Shown piece by piece: positions 31,935-39,365 of a stretch of DNA of 39,365 nucleotides. The DNA comes from Lysobacterales bacterium (lineage in GTDB: Bacteria > Pseudomonadota > Gammaproteobacteria > Xanthomonadales > SZUA-36). Each line of letters starts with the position of its first letter. Positions within the stretch are counted from its first letter, which is position 1. Below the pieces are notes generated by a model that was given only the letters and a program-made list of their open reading frames with translations, made no database searches and had not been told where the DNA came from. The stretch spans positions 1-39,365 of the forward strand of contig JAKITK010000027.1 of the NCBI GenBank assembly GCA_021648125.1, written 5' to 3'. The translations under genes and the position numbers were made by a program.

Positions 31935-33059
31935 TTAGTAGAGTTTGCCGAGTGTTTGTTTATTATAGTCGCTAAGTTCATCCAGACGGTTATCCCGCAC
32001 TTTAAGTACCCATTCTGGATCCTGTAATAGGGCACGACCAACGGCGACTAGATCAAACTCATTGTTATTGAATCGTTCCGCCAGGTTTTCAAATGAACTC
32101 ATATTGACATCAGATTCATCCACCATATCGCGTTTTTCTTCATCAATAAAACCGCTGCTTAAACCCAGGCTACCCACCGTTATGGTTGGCTTGCCTGTCA
32201 GTTTTTTTACCCAGCCTGCGAGATTCAGTGAAGATTCATTAAATTCGGCTTCCCAGAAGCGCCGGGTTGAACAATGAAAGATATCCACGCCTGCCTCAAC
32301 TAAAGGTTCAAGAAACAGTTTAAGTTCTTCTGGGGAGTTAGCTAGTTTGGCATTGTAGTTCTGCTGTTTCCATTGTGAAAACCTCAGCACAATGGGGAAG
32401 TACTCGCCACAACGCGCACGGATTGCTTTTACAATCTCTACAGCAAAGCGGGTTCTGGCAACAATATCACCACCGTATTCATCATCGCGCTGATTGCTGT
32501 CTTCCCAGAAAAACTGATCAATGAGATAGCCGTGAGCGCCATGAATTTCGACGCCGTCAAAACCTATTGCCTGAGAGTCTGCTGCAGCCTGAGCGAAGGC
32601 CTCGATGGTTTCTTTAATATCATCCATGCTCATGGCAATACCGTTGGGCTTGGTTTTGCTGACCAGGCCGGAAGGGCTGTATGCGGGTACTTTTTCATCT
32701 GGGCCTGCACCTTTATTAGCTGCCCGAATGGCGCCTACATGCCAGAGTTGCGGGATAATTTTACCACCGGCAGCATGAACTGCATCGACCACCTTTTTCC
32801 AGCCGGCCAGCGGTTTTTCACCATAAATATAAGGAACATTAGGATATCCATTGGCAGCCTTATGGCCCACGCAAGTACCTTCGGTAATAATCAGGCCGAC
32901 ATCATTTTTCGCCCGTCTTGCATAGTAGGCAACCACGAGCTCATTTGGTATTCCTCCAGGGCTGAAGGTTCTGGTCATTGGTGCCATAACCACGCGATTG
33001 CGAAGTGTAAGAGTACCGATATTAACTGGATCAAATAAGTTTGTAGCAGACAGTGGCAT
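31935..33059 (-). CDS. Old yellow enzyme family NAD(P)H-flavin oxidoreductase (ene-reductase-like)
   Basis: This 374-residue FMN-binding barrel reduces activated C=C bonds or related electrophiles using NAD(P)H. It starts with NLFDPVNIGTLTLRNRVVMA, followed by APMTR at the flavin site. The active-site pair appears in VEIHGAHGYLIDQFFW with two His (the YqjM-like form; classical OYE has His-Asn), then NQRDDEYGG. The glycine loop and end segment FDLVAVGRALLQDPEWVLKV are standard. It lies upstream of the GST gene on one transcript, with a perfect -10 hexamer ahead. The pairing fits detoxification of unsaturated carbonyl compounds, which is inferred. Confidence 0.9.
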   Translation of the reverse strand: MPLSATNLFDPVNIGTLTLRNRVVMAPMTRTFSPGGIPNELVVAYYARRAKNDVGLIITEGTCVGHKAANGYPNVPYIYGEKPLAGWKKVVDAVHAAGGKIIPQLWHVGAIRAANKGAGPDEKVPAYSPSGLVSKTKPNGIAMSMDDIKETIEAFAQAAADSQAIGFDGVEIHGAHGYLIDQFFWEDSNQRDDEYGGDIVARTRFAVEIVKAIRARCGEYFPIVLRFSQWKQQNYNAKLANSPEELKLFLEPLVEAGVDIFHCSTRRFWEAEFNESSLNLAGWVKKLTGKPTITVGSLGLSSGFIDEEKRDMVDESDVNMSSFENLAERFNNNEFDLVAVGRALLQDPEWVLKVRDNRLDELSDYNKQTLGKLY

Positions 33060-33091
33060 GGATGTAATCCTAGTGTAGGGTGTAATGCCCG

Positions 33092-33097
33092 ATTATA
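33092..33097 (-). promoter_or_regulatory. -10 hexamer of the old yellow enzyme/GST promoter
   Basis: The minus strand reads a perfect TATAAT 32 bases upstream of the oxidoreductase start. No good -35 is found at 16-18 bases; a TTGACT exists but 28 bases away, which is too far. A regulator may be needed. Confidence 0.45.
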
Positions 33098-33162
33098 CTG
33101 CTAAATGCCAGCTACTACTTAGGCAAGTCAATATTTTGGGTGTTTAAATAGTCTACATCCTA

Positions 33163-33183
33163 GATCAGGTGATCGTTTATAAT
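33163..33183 (+). promoter_or_regulatory. DUF1456 gene promoter: TATAAT next to a GATCA palindrome
   Basis: A perfect TATAAT (33178-33183) lies 55 bases before the DUF1456 start. Directly upstream is the palindrome GATCA-GG-TGATC (33163-33174), sitting in the spacer. The -35 is not recognisable. The hexamer overlaps a possible longer reading of the gene, which argues for the internal start. Confidence 0.45.
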
Positions 33184-33238
33184 GGTGCATCCTTCGGGGC
33201 TTGATCCTAGCCTCGGAATTTTAAACTCAGGATTTAGT

Positions 33239-33706
33239 ATGAATAATAATGATGTCTTACGCCGGATTCGCTATGTTTTTGATTTGAATGATTCAACCAT
33301 GATGGCTTTGTTTGCCTCAAATGGTGATGAAGTCAGCCGCAGTGAGATTAGTGATTGGTTGAAAAAAGAAGATGACCCTGCCTATGTTGAGTGTAAAGAT
33401 CAACAAATGGCTGTTTTTCTAAATGGTTTTATCAGTGACAGACGCGGCAAGAAAGATGGGCCACCACCGGCACCCGAAAAGCGGCTAAATAACAATATTA
33501 TATTGAGGAAACTCAAAATTGCCTTAAATTTGCAGGCAGATGAGCTTCTGGCTTTGGTAAATCATGCCGAGATGGATATCAGCAAACATGAACTGAGTGC
33601 TTTTTTCCGTAAATACGGGCATAAGCATTACCGCGCGTGTAAAGACCAGGTATTGCGCAATTTTTTGAACGGTTTACAGGCCAAACACCACAATACTGAT
33701 GGCTGA
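33239..33706 (+). CDS. DUF1456 (YehS-like) protein, two tandem repeats
   Basis: This 155-residue soluble protein is made of two homologous halves. Residues 1-66 (MNNNDVLRRIRYVFDLND) and about 82-148 (LNNNIILRKLKIALNLQA) share NN, LR, AL, S-x-x-E, CKDQ and FLNG at matching places, as in YehS-like DUF1456 proteins. No function is established for the family. The start ATG is preceded by AGGA, and a longer reading would begin inside the promoter. Neighbours give no clue: a divergent oxidoreductase and a downstream outer-membrane protein gene. Confidence 0.9.
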   Translation: MNNNDVLRRIRYVFDLNDSTMMALFASNGDEVSRSEISDWLKKEDDPAYVECKDQQMAVFLNGFISDRRGKKDGPPPAPEKRLNNNIILRKLKIALNLQADELLALVNHAEMDISKHELSAFFRKYGHKHYRACKDQVLRNFLNGLQAKHHNTDG

Positions 33707-33888
33707 ATCAATGCGGGCAAGTTTTTTTAACAGCGGCTAAGATATTCAATCTCGCGGCGTTTCTTTTCTTTTTGGCAGTTGTTGCGGATGCAGTTGTACG
33801 GGTGTTTTGTAGTACAATTCAGTTAGATTTAACATGGGTGGTAGAAGTCTTAGTGGTTTCCACTCAAAACAATAAAAGGCAAAAAAGC

Positions 33889-34725
33889 ATGATAATTCAG
33901 CTTATCAGAAATATTTCAGCATCTAAAAGAAGTGCAATTGCACTCGTTTTAGTGATGACACTATCACCAACCATTTTGGCACAGGATGCAACATCGGCTG
34001 AGGAATTGGCCAAGCAGCTATCGAACCCAATTGCTGCTTTGATTAGTGTGCCGCTGCAGCTTAATTATGATTCCAATATCGGGGTCGGTGATGATGGTGA
34101 AAAATTCTTACTGAATATCCAACCCGTCATCCCCATTTCGCTAAATGAAGACTGGAATGTTATTTCCCGGACAATTCTACCGCTGGTATCCCAAGATGAC
34201 ATTTTTGCAGGTGCGGGCAGTCAGTCAGGCATTGGTGATATTGTCCAGAGTGTGTTTTTCTCGCCTAAAAAACCCACCAGTAACGGTTGGGTATGGGGCG
34301 CAGGCCCGGTGTTTTTACTACCCACCGCAACGGATGATTTGCTTGGCGCCGAAAAGTGGGGTGTTGGTCCTACAGCGGTTGTGTTGAAACAAAGTGGCCC
34401 ATGGACTTACGGTGCTCTCGGCAATCACCTCTGGTCGGTAGCTGGCGATAGTGGTCGGGGAGATATCAATGCAACATTCCTGCAACCCTTTTTATCATAT
34501 ACAACACCTAAAGCCGTTACCTTTGGCTTGAACACAGAAACTACCTATGACTGGGAGTCTGAGCAGTGGGCGGTGCCGCTTAATCTAACCGTTACAAAAG
34601 TGACCAGAATAGGAAATCAACTGGTTAGTGTAGGAGGAGGGGTCCGTTACTGGGTGGAAAGCACGGATAATGGCGCGGAAGGTTTCGCAGTACGACTAAT
34701 GTTTACCCTGCTTTACCCCAAATAA
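33889..34725 (+). CDS. Predicted outer-membrane beta-barrel protein (phenol-degradation MetA-like transporter type)
   Basis: This 278-residue protein starts at ATG 33889 after an AAAAGG site. A signal peptide (SKRSAIALVLVMTL core) is cleaved at ILA-QD near residue 32. The rest is Gly-, Trp- and aromatic-rich with alternating hydrophobic strands (for example NVISRTILPLVSQ and GWVWGAGPVFLLPTAT), ending in RLMFTLLYPK with the near-terminal aromatic of outer-membrane barrels. The pattern resembles the family often annotated as phenol-degradation MetA-like or 'transporter'. It probably lets a small hydrophobic compound across the outer membrane. A small CGACTA/TAGTCG hairpin follows, then the TRAP genes, with which it could work, though it is 109 bases away. 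Confidence 0.65.
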   Translation: MIIQLIRNISASKRSAIALVLVMTLSPTILAQDATSAEELAKQLSNPIAALISVPLQLNYDSNIGVGDDGEKFLLNIQPVIPISLNEDWNVISRTILPLVSQDDIFAGAGSQSGIGDIVQSVFFSPKKPTSNGWVWGAGPVFLLPTATDDLLGAEKWGVGPTAVVLKQSGPWTYGALGNHLWSVAGDSGRGDINATFLQPFLSYTTPKAVTFGLNTETTYDWESEQWAVPLNLTVTKVTRIGNQLVSVGGGVRYWVESTDNGAEGFAVRLMFTLLYPK

Positions 34726-34740
34726 TGATGATTTCTGTAG

Positions 34741-34758
34741 CGACTAAATCAATAGTCG
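34741..34758. repeat. Small hairpin, CGACTA/TAGTCG
   Basis: Six-base perfect stem with a six-base loop, 15 bases after the outer-membrane protein gene. No T tract follows, so it is at best a weak terminator or RNA-stabilising hairpin. Just downstream, TTTTCAACC is repeated about three times in tandem (34794-34819), imperfectly. Confidence 0.3.
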
Positions 34759-34834
34759 TAACAGCACTTCGATCAGTTTACAATTAACCCCTATTTTCAA
34801 CCTTTTTCAACCTTCAACCGAGCTTAAGAATATT

Positions 34835-35695
34835 TTGAAAACCTATAAAACATTATTTCCCCTCCTAGTTTTGAGCTTGCTCTTTTTAAGCGCCTGCGCC
34901 ACGGTTATAAATCAGGCCGGCAGTGGGATGGCAGGCAACCTTAACGCTGCGATAATGAATCAGGATGATCCAGAAATTGTGCGTGATGGCGCGCCGGCAT
35001 TTTTACTAATGCTGGACAGCTTTATCGAGGGCTCGCCGAATAATGCGCTAATGCTGGGTGCGGCGGCTGAATTATATGCCGCCTATGGCGTTCTGTTTGT
35101 GGCTGATGAGTATAGGGCAAATCGGCTAACCCGACGGGCCTTTGATTATGGTCAACGATCCCTGTGTGCCAGTAATTCAACTGCTTGTAATCTAAAGTCA
35201 CTGACTTATCAGCAGTTTGAAGAAAAACTCTCGCAACTGAAAGATTCTGATGTACCCAGTTTATATTCATTGGGTCTGAGTTGGATCGCCTATATTAAAG
35301 TCCATAGTGAAGACTGGGGTGCATTAGCTAAATTGCCACGGGTTGTGTCAATTTTCAATCGCGTACAGGTGCTAGAGCCACAGTATCAGGCGATTAAAGT
35401 GGAGCATTTTCTCGCAGTTTTAAATACCATCAGACCACCGGCATTAGGTGGGAATTTTCCCTCTGGAAAGAAACATTTCGAGCGCGCAATAAGCCTTTCA
35501 GAAGGCAAGGACCTTTCGATTAAAGTTGATTTTGCTCGCTTTTATGCGCGCACACTCTACCAGCGGGAAATCCATGATCGACTACTGAAAGAAGTGATTG
35601 CCGCCGATCCTTATCAACGGGGTTACACTCTGTTTAATATTCTCGCTCAAGTTGAAGCTCAGCAGTTGTTAGATAGCAGCGATGACTACTTCTAA
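34835..35695 (+). CDS. TatT-like lipoprotein (TRAP transporter-associated)
   Basis: This 286-residue lipoprotein starts at TTG and has a clear lipobox LSAC, with Cys21 as the lipid-bearing residue. The mature part is alpha-helical with TPR-like pairs (for example GAAAELYAAYGVLFVADEYR, and ALAKLPRVVSIFNRVQVLEP). This is the build of TatT (TP0956-like) proteins, which form trimers binding TRAP substrate-binding subunits in Treponema. It is followed by dctP, dctQ and dctM, the TatT-TRAP (TatPT) order. It would pass or hold a substrate for the binding protein in the periplasm. The 33-base spacing to dctP fits one operon. Confidence 0.8.
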   Translation: MKTYKTLFPLLVLSLLFLSACATVINQAGSGMAGNLNAAIMNQDDPEIVRDGAPAFLLMLDSFIEGSPNNALMLGAAAELYAAYGVLFVADEYRANRLTRRAFDYGQRSLCASNSTACNLKSLTYQQFEEKLSQLKDSDVPSLYSLGLSWIAYIKVHSEDWGALAKLPRVVSIFNRVQVLEPQYQAIKVEHFLAVLNTIRPPALGGNFPSGKKHFERAISLSEGKDLSIKVDFARFYARTLYQREIHDRLLKEVIAADPYQRGYTLFNILAQVEAQQLLDSSDDYF

Positions 35696-35728
35696 ATAAA
35701 AATCATCCAAACTGGATATACAACAAAT

Positions 35729-36763
35729 ATGCAAATACAGACACTTTATTTTGTACGCGTAAAACAAATTGTTTTCACTGTAGTACTGCTCTGCCTGGCA
35801 CCTTTAAGCACCGCACAGACAATTAAAATTGCCACATTGGCGCCGGAAGGCTCCAGTTGGATGAATGATATGCGTGCAGGTGCTGCAGAAATCAAGCAGC
35901 GCACGCAGGGCCGGGTAGAATTTAAATTCTATGGCGGCGGTGTGCAGGGCAACGATAATCAGGTGTTGCGGAAAATGCGCATTGGCCAGTTGCATGGCGG
36001 TGCTTTTACATCAAATGCGGTGAGTGTATTCCAGAAAAATGCGCAGCTTTATGCCTTGCCAATGTTATTTGCCAATTCAGAAGAAGCCCGCTATGTGCGC
36101 GCAATAATGGATCAGAGCCAGCGCGCAGCCCTTGAGGATGCCGGTTATGTTAATTTTGGCTTCGCCGGTGGCGGTTTTGCATTTATTATGTCAAAACGGC
36201 CCATATCAAAACCGTCTGATACCAAGGGTTTAAAGGTTTGGGTGCCGGATAATGATCCGATGGCATTTGGCGCAATTAAGGCGATGGGTGTGTCACCGGT
36301 AATACTGCCACTCACGGATGTTTTAACCGGATTGCAGACCGAATTGATAGACACCATTATGGCGCCACCGGCAGCTGCTATCGTATTGCAGTGGAATACC
36401 GCGGTAAACTACATCACTGAACAGCCCTTGGCCTATATTTTCGCGATTTTAATTATTGAAAAAAAGGCCTTTGAGCGCTTGCAAGCAGACGACCAAATTA
36501 TTGTGCGTGAGGTTATGGAGCAGGTATACCTAAAATTTGATCAGCGCGGCGATGCCGAAAATGCAGCGGCTCATGTAGCGCTGTTAGAAGATGGTATTCA
36601 GTCTGTTAGCCTAGATGCCAAACAGCTGGATGTTTGGAAGGCAGCGGTTCGGGATTCTAATCACAAATTGGCAGCTGAAGGCATTATAGACTTGCCGCTA
36701 TTAATTAAAGCGGAATGTTATGTTAACGCCTTTCGTTCAGGCAGCCAAGAACCGGACTGCTAA
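35729..36763 (+). CDS. TRAP transporter substrate-binding protein (DctP family, TatT-associated type)
   Basis: This 344-residue periplasmic binding protein has a signal peptide cut after STA, before Gln30. The DctP fold is clear: IKIATLAPEGSSWMNDM at the start, a GGVQGNDNQVLRKMRIGQLHG segment (split here) near 70-90, and the hinge region LTDVLTGLQTELIDTIMAPP. In most DctP proteins the motif GLKxR carries the Arg that binds a substrate carboxylate (SiaP Arg147). Here it is GLKVWVP with Trp171. That change fits the TatT-associated type and a ligand that is not a simple carboxylate, probably hydrophobic. It lies between the TatT gene and dctQ. Confidence 0.88.
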   Translation: MQIQTLYFVRVKQIVFTVVLLCLAPLSTAQTIKIATLAPEGSSWMNDMRAGAAEIKQRTQGRVEFKFYGGGVQGNDNQVLRKMRIGQLHGGAFTSNAVSVFQKNAQLYALPMLFANSEEARYVRAIMDQSQRAALEDAGYVNFGFAGGGFAFIMSKRPISKPSDTKGLKVWVPDNDPMAFGAIKAMGVSPVILPLTDVLTGLQTELIDTIMAPPAAAIVLQWNTAVNYITEQPLAYIFAILIIEKKAFERLQADDQIIVREVMEQVYLKFDQRGDAENAAAHVALLEDGIQSVSLDAKQLDVWKAAVRDSNHKLAAEGIIDLPLLIKAECYVNAFRSGSQEPDC

Positions 36764-36784
36764 CGATATTGTTTTAGCACCTTG

Positions 36785-37294
36785 ATGACGCCTAAAAACA
36801 CCATTTTAGACAAACTGGAAAAAGCCGGCACGCTGGCTGAAAACACTCTTCTGGTCAGTATTCTTATCAGCATGATTTTACTGGCGGCGGCACAGATATT
36901 TTTACGCAACATCTTCGACTTCAGCTTGTTTTGGGCTGATGAAATGTTGCGCTTGTTAGTGCTATGGCTGACCCTTGCAGGTGCCATGGTTGCCAGTCGC
37001 ATGGATAAACAGATTCGCATTGATGTGCTTGATCGGTTTATGTCAGCAAAGTGGCAAAAACTGAACCGAATTTTCATAAATTTTTTTACCGCAGCCGTTT
37101 GTGCCTTGTTTAGTTGGCATAGTGCCCGTTTTGTAATGGCATCCTACGAGTACGGCGACACTTTATTACGCGATACTCCAGCTTGGTTGCTGCAAATCAT
37201 CCTACCCATCGGCTTTGGCTTAATGGCCTATCGCTATCTGGTGTTTGTTTTTCGTGGCGTGTTTAAGCAGCTAAACTCAGGTGACGCCGAGTGA
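36785..37294 (+). CDS. TRAP transporter small permease (DctQ family)
   Basis: This 169-residue four-helix membrane protein forms the small subunit that stabilises the DctM permease. Helices at about 18-40, 55-75, 93-113 and 133-152 are visible, with the family's conserved segment FSLFWADEMLRLLVLWLTLAG (split) around 45-65 and ASRMDKQIRIDVLD after it. The start is taken at ATG 36785; a TTG one codon earlier is possible. There is no strong ribosome binding site. The stop TGA overlaps the GTG start of dctM by four bases, so the two subunits are coupled. Confidence 0.88.
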   Translation: MTPKNTILDKLEKAGTLAENTLLVSILISMILLAAAQIFLRNIFDFSLFWADEMLRLLVLWLTLAGAMVASRMDKQIRIDVLDRFMSAKWQKLNRIFINFFTAAVCALFSWHSARFVMASYEYGDTLLRDTPAWLLQIILPIGFGLMAYRYLVFVFRGVFKQLNSGDAE

Positions 37295-38544
37295 TTACGA
37301 TACTCATTCTATTTCTCCTTATTCTCTTGGGCGCTCCCTTGTTTGCGGTGATCGCAGCCGGCGCGTTCTGGAGTTTTTATCAGGCAGATATTGACCTCCA
37401 AGCGATGGTGATTGAGTTCAACGGGATTGCCGAAATGCCGATCTTGCTGGCTATTCCGCTATTTACATTTGCAGGCTATATGCTCAGCGAAAGCAAAGCA
37501 CCGCAGCGAATGGTGCGTTTAACATCAGCTTTGATGGGCTGGATGCCGGCGGGGCTGGCTATTGTATCGCTGGTGGCTTGTGCTTTTTTCACGGCGTTTA
37601 CCGGCGCTTCAGGAGTCACAATTATTGCACTCGGCGCCATCTTGTTCCCAGCCATGCAGAAGGCCGGTTATCCGAATAAGTTTAACCTCGGGTTGGTTAC
37701 TTCAGCGGGTAGTCTTGGATTGCTATTTGCGCCATCCTTACCCTTGATTTTATATGGTGTGATTGCGGAAGTACCGATTGCAGATTTATTTTTAGCGGGT
37801 TTACTGCCCGGGTTTCTCATGTTGCTGATCCTCTCGACCTATAGCATTTGGAAAAATCGTGCCATCCGTGTGCCCCTTGGCGATTTTTCCTGGAAGGAAG
37901 TACGCTCAGCGCTGCGCGAATCTGTTTGGGAGATTCCGCTACCGATTGTTGTTCTTGGCGGTGTTTATAGCGGGTATTTTGCCATTTCCGAAGCGGCGGC
38001 AGTTACCGCGCTCTATGTTCTGATTATTGATGTGCTTATACTCAAAGAGATTTCATTTAAAAAGCTTCCAGCTATCATCAGAGAGTCGATGATTTTGGTC
38101 GGCGGTATTATGCTGATACTGGGTGTATCGCGCGCTTCTACCAACTTCATGATTGATGCCGGTGTGCCACAACAAATGCTGGAATGGATCAGCGGTTTTG
38201 TCAGTAATGAAATTGCCTTTATGATGATGTTATTGGTCTTTTTGCTGGTACTGGGAGCCATCCTGGATATTTTTTCGGCAATCGTTCTGGTAGTGCCACT
38301 TATTCTGCCAGTAGGTATTCAATTTGGTATTGATCCAATTCATCTGGGGATTGTTTTTCTTGCCACCATGCAGCTGGGGTACATCACCCCACCAGTGGGT
38401 TTGAATTTATTCATAGCCGGTTATCGCTTTGATCGATCTATCGTCGAAGTTTACCTGTCTACCTTGCCGTTTTTCTTCCTTTTGCTTGTCTCGGTTTTGC
38501 TGATAGCGTTCTGGCCGGCATTATCCCTGGTATTGCTGGGTTAG
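37291..38544 (+). CDS. TRAP transporter large permease (DctM family)
   Basis: This 417-residue membrane protein has about twelve hydrophobic segments and carries the Na+-coupled transport path. It starts at GTG overlapping dctQ. Typical features are AIPLFTFAGYMLSESKAPQR, with the core turn, then FTAFTGASGVTIIALG and SAGSLGLLFAPSLPLILYG. The second half has LGAILDIFSAIVLVVPLILP and LATMQLGYITPPVGLNLFI (substrate/Na+-binding region). With TatT and the Trp-bearing DctP the cluster probably imports a hydrophobic or uncharged compound, an inference from the binding protein. A clean terminator is not seen after it. Confidence 0.92.
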   Translation: MITILILFLLILLGAPLFAVIAAGAFWSFYQADIDLQAMVIEFNGIAEMPILLAIPLFTFAGYMLSESKAPQRMVRLTSALMGWMPAGLAIVSLVACAFFTAFTGASGVTIIALGAILFPAMQKAGYPNKFNLGLVTSAGSLGLLFAPSLPLILYGVIAEVPIADLFLAGLLPGFLMLLILSTYSIWKNRAIRVPLGDFSWKEVRSALRESVWEIPLPIVVLGGVYSGYFAISEAAAVTALYVLIIDVLILKEISFKKLPAIIRESMILVGGIMLILGVSRASTNFMIDAGVPQQMLEWISGFVSNEIAFMMMLLVFLLVLGAILDIFSAIVLVVPLILPVGIQFGIDPIHLGIVFLATMQLGYITPPVGLNLFIAGYRFDRSIVEVYLSTLPFFFLLLVSVLLIAFWPALSLVLLG

Positions 38545-38589
38545 ATCACTCTGTTGTCCTGATGATGCATTAGTTTTGGTTTCATTTTT

Positions 38590-38959
38590 TCAACTCAACA
38601 GGGGTTTATAACCCAGCCAATCCAGATATGGTGAAAAATCTTTATCTATTGCATCGTGCATGCACTTTTCAAAAGTTTGCTGATACTCGTAGGCAATACC
38701 TGCGCGATTAACTGCACATGGATCTCGAAAGACTGAATCAAGCGATTGCTCAGCTTTTTGAGCCTGCTGAAAACTGGATTTCCAACAGGCATTCTTTATT
38801 GCTACTGGTGACACATTAAGATCCATGAATTCAACCACTCTTTTAAACACGCGAACCGGGTCGGACTTAAAGTCTTCAAAGCGGATAATAAGGTAATTCT
38901 CAGCAGCTCTGGTCTTTAAGGCCAAGCGCCAAAGATATAAATAATTTAGAAGGTATTTT
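38590..38959 (-). pseudogene. Sulfotransferase gene, 3' part only, cut by IS66
   Basis: The frame is open from the IS66 terminus to the stop. It reads KYLLNYLYLWRLALKT, then AAENYLIIRFEDFKSDPVRV, FKRVVEFMDLNVSP and an end segment with SPYLDWLGYKPL. This is the C-terminal region of PAPS-dependent sulfotransferases (the ENYLIIRFEDF segment and the following helix). The N-terminal two thirds, with the P-loop-like PAPS site, are missing and should lie beyond the IS. The coding frame continues to the exact IS boundary without a proper start codon and stops normally, so insertion is recent enough that the remnant has not decayed. The C-terminal piece alone would be inactive. Confidence 0.82.
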
Positions 38960-39365
38960 GTAAGCGGTTAATAAACACCGCCCTTGCTCATCCACCCCGG
39001 ATCTGATCCATGTTGATATTGCCCGGCAGCAATGCCTCGATGGCTTCCACTGTTTCTGCTTTCGGTAACTCGGTAAACACATACCGCAGATAAGCATACG
39101 GCTCCAAGCCATTGGCCTTGGCTGTCTCGATCAGCGAGTACAGGTTGGCACTGGATTTAACCCCTTTGACCGAAGTACTGAACAACCAGTTCTTCCGTCC
39201 CAACACGAAGGGGCGGATGGCATTTTCAGCACCGTTATTGTCGATCTCCAGACGGCCATCTTTCAGATAAGCGGTCAACTGCTGCCATTCGTTGTGCAGA
39301 TAGCTCAGCGCCTTGCCGGTGGCACTCGATGGCGGTATCTGTGGCAGGGTGTCCTCCAGCCAGCT
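38960..39365 (-). mobile_element. IS66-family insertion sequence, tnpC-side end (partial)
   Basis: The element begins at GTAAGCGG (38960), the IS66 terminus, and runs off the right edge. Its transposase gene reads leftward and ends 28 bases inside the terminus. The end matches the terminus at 104-126 (same orientation). The insertion sits inside a sulfotransferase gene. Confidence 0.9.
38988..39365 (-). CDS. tnpC: IS66-family transposase TnpC, C-terminal part (partial)
   Basis: The last 125 residues of the large IS66 transposase are visible. They start in SWLEDTLPQIPPSSATGKAL, followed by YLHNEWQQLTAYLKDGRLEI and the catalytic segment DNNGAENAIRPFVLGRKNWL. The Glu of GAENAIRP is the last residue of the DDE triad. 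The end MDQIRGG and the helix-rich tail (ETAKANGLEPYAYLRYVFTE) are family-typical. The N-terminus lies outside the window. It has no frameshift in the visible part, so the copy may be active. Confidence 0.93.
   Translation of the reverse strand, partial: SWLEDTLPQIPPSSATGKALSYLHNEWQQLTAYLKDGRLEIDNNGAENAIRPFVLGRKNWLFSTSVKGVKSSANLYSLIETAKANGLEPYAYLRYVFTELPKAETVEAIEALLPGNINMDQIRGG

Noticed and set aside
31916-32041. A longer N-terminus for the GST
   Set aside because: It would overlap the oxidoreductase gene, and YfcG-type similarity begins exactly at the internal Met.
33772-33888. A longer N-terminus for the outer-membrane protein
   Set aside because: The extra residues precede a proper signal peptide, which begins at the internal Met 33889 after an AAAAGG site.
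1-39365. CRISPR arrays, tRNA genes, phage or integrase genes
   Set aside because: No spaced direct repeats, no tRNA-like cloverleaf and no integrase or phage motifs were seen on either strand.

Overview
The window looks like chromosomal DNA of a marine-type gammaproteobacterium. The support is the fused aspartokinase/homoserine dehydrogenase with thrB and thrC, malate synthase G divergent from a 531-residue isocitrate lyase, an RND efflux pair, bactofilin, AqpZ, a YfcG-like GST and a TRAP transporter. The order cannot be fixed from sequence reading alone; a Cellvibrionales-like lineage is a guess. No rRNA, tRNA or CRISPR array was seen.

Layout. Both edges lie inside an IS66-family element in the same orientation: the left edge holds the tnpA-side end (1-126) and the right edge the tnpC-side end (38960-39365). 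Bases 127-4330 form an accessory region. It holds a TMEM175-type channel, a frameshifted and shortened alpha/beta hydrolase, a VapBC toxin-antitoxin pair with its own promoter and repeats, an inverted and truncated second copy of a membrane-protein gene, and an AT-rich PadR/HAAS pair. From 4400 to 13816 the genes are housekeeping: a secreted S9 peptidase, a cysteine synthase-like enzyme, the glyoxylate shunt (glcB and aceA, divergent) and a MobB-MoeA fusion for molybdenum cofactor insertion.

From 14088 to 20301 come an uncharacterised pair of membrane proteins, the second being the intact parent of the fragment at 2.3-2.8 kb, and an RND efflux adaptor and pump. From 20428 to 28237 come bactofilin, a methyltransferase-like protein, and then asnB-thrA-thrB-thrC on one strand, which places both fates of aspartate (asparagine and threonine) in one cluster. 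The stop codon of thrC overlaps that of a convergent DUF2189 membrane protein.

From 29094 to 33706 are aqpZ with a palindromic promoter, an amino-acid permease, an old-yellow-enzyme/GST operon and a two-repeat DUF1456 protein. From 33889 to 38544 are a predicted outer-membrane protein and a TatT-type TRAP cluster (lipoprotein, DctP, DctQ, DctM), whose binding protein has Trp where most relatives have the carboxylate-binding Arg. A sulfotransferase gene cut by the right-hand IS66 closes the window.

I found no clear new defence or mobile system. The most interesting signals are the inverted gene fragment with mostly synonymous divergence, the PadR operator and its HAAS partner, the TatT-TRAP cluster, and the uncharacterised membrane pair.
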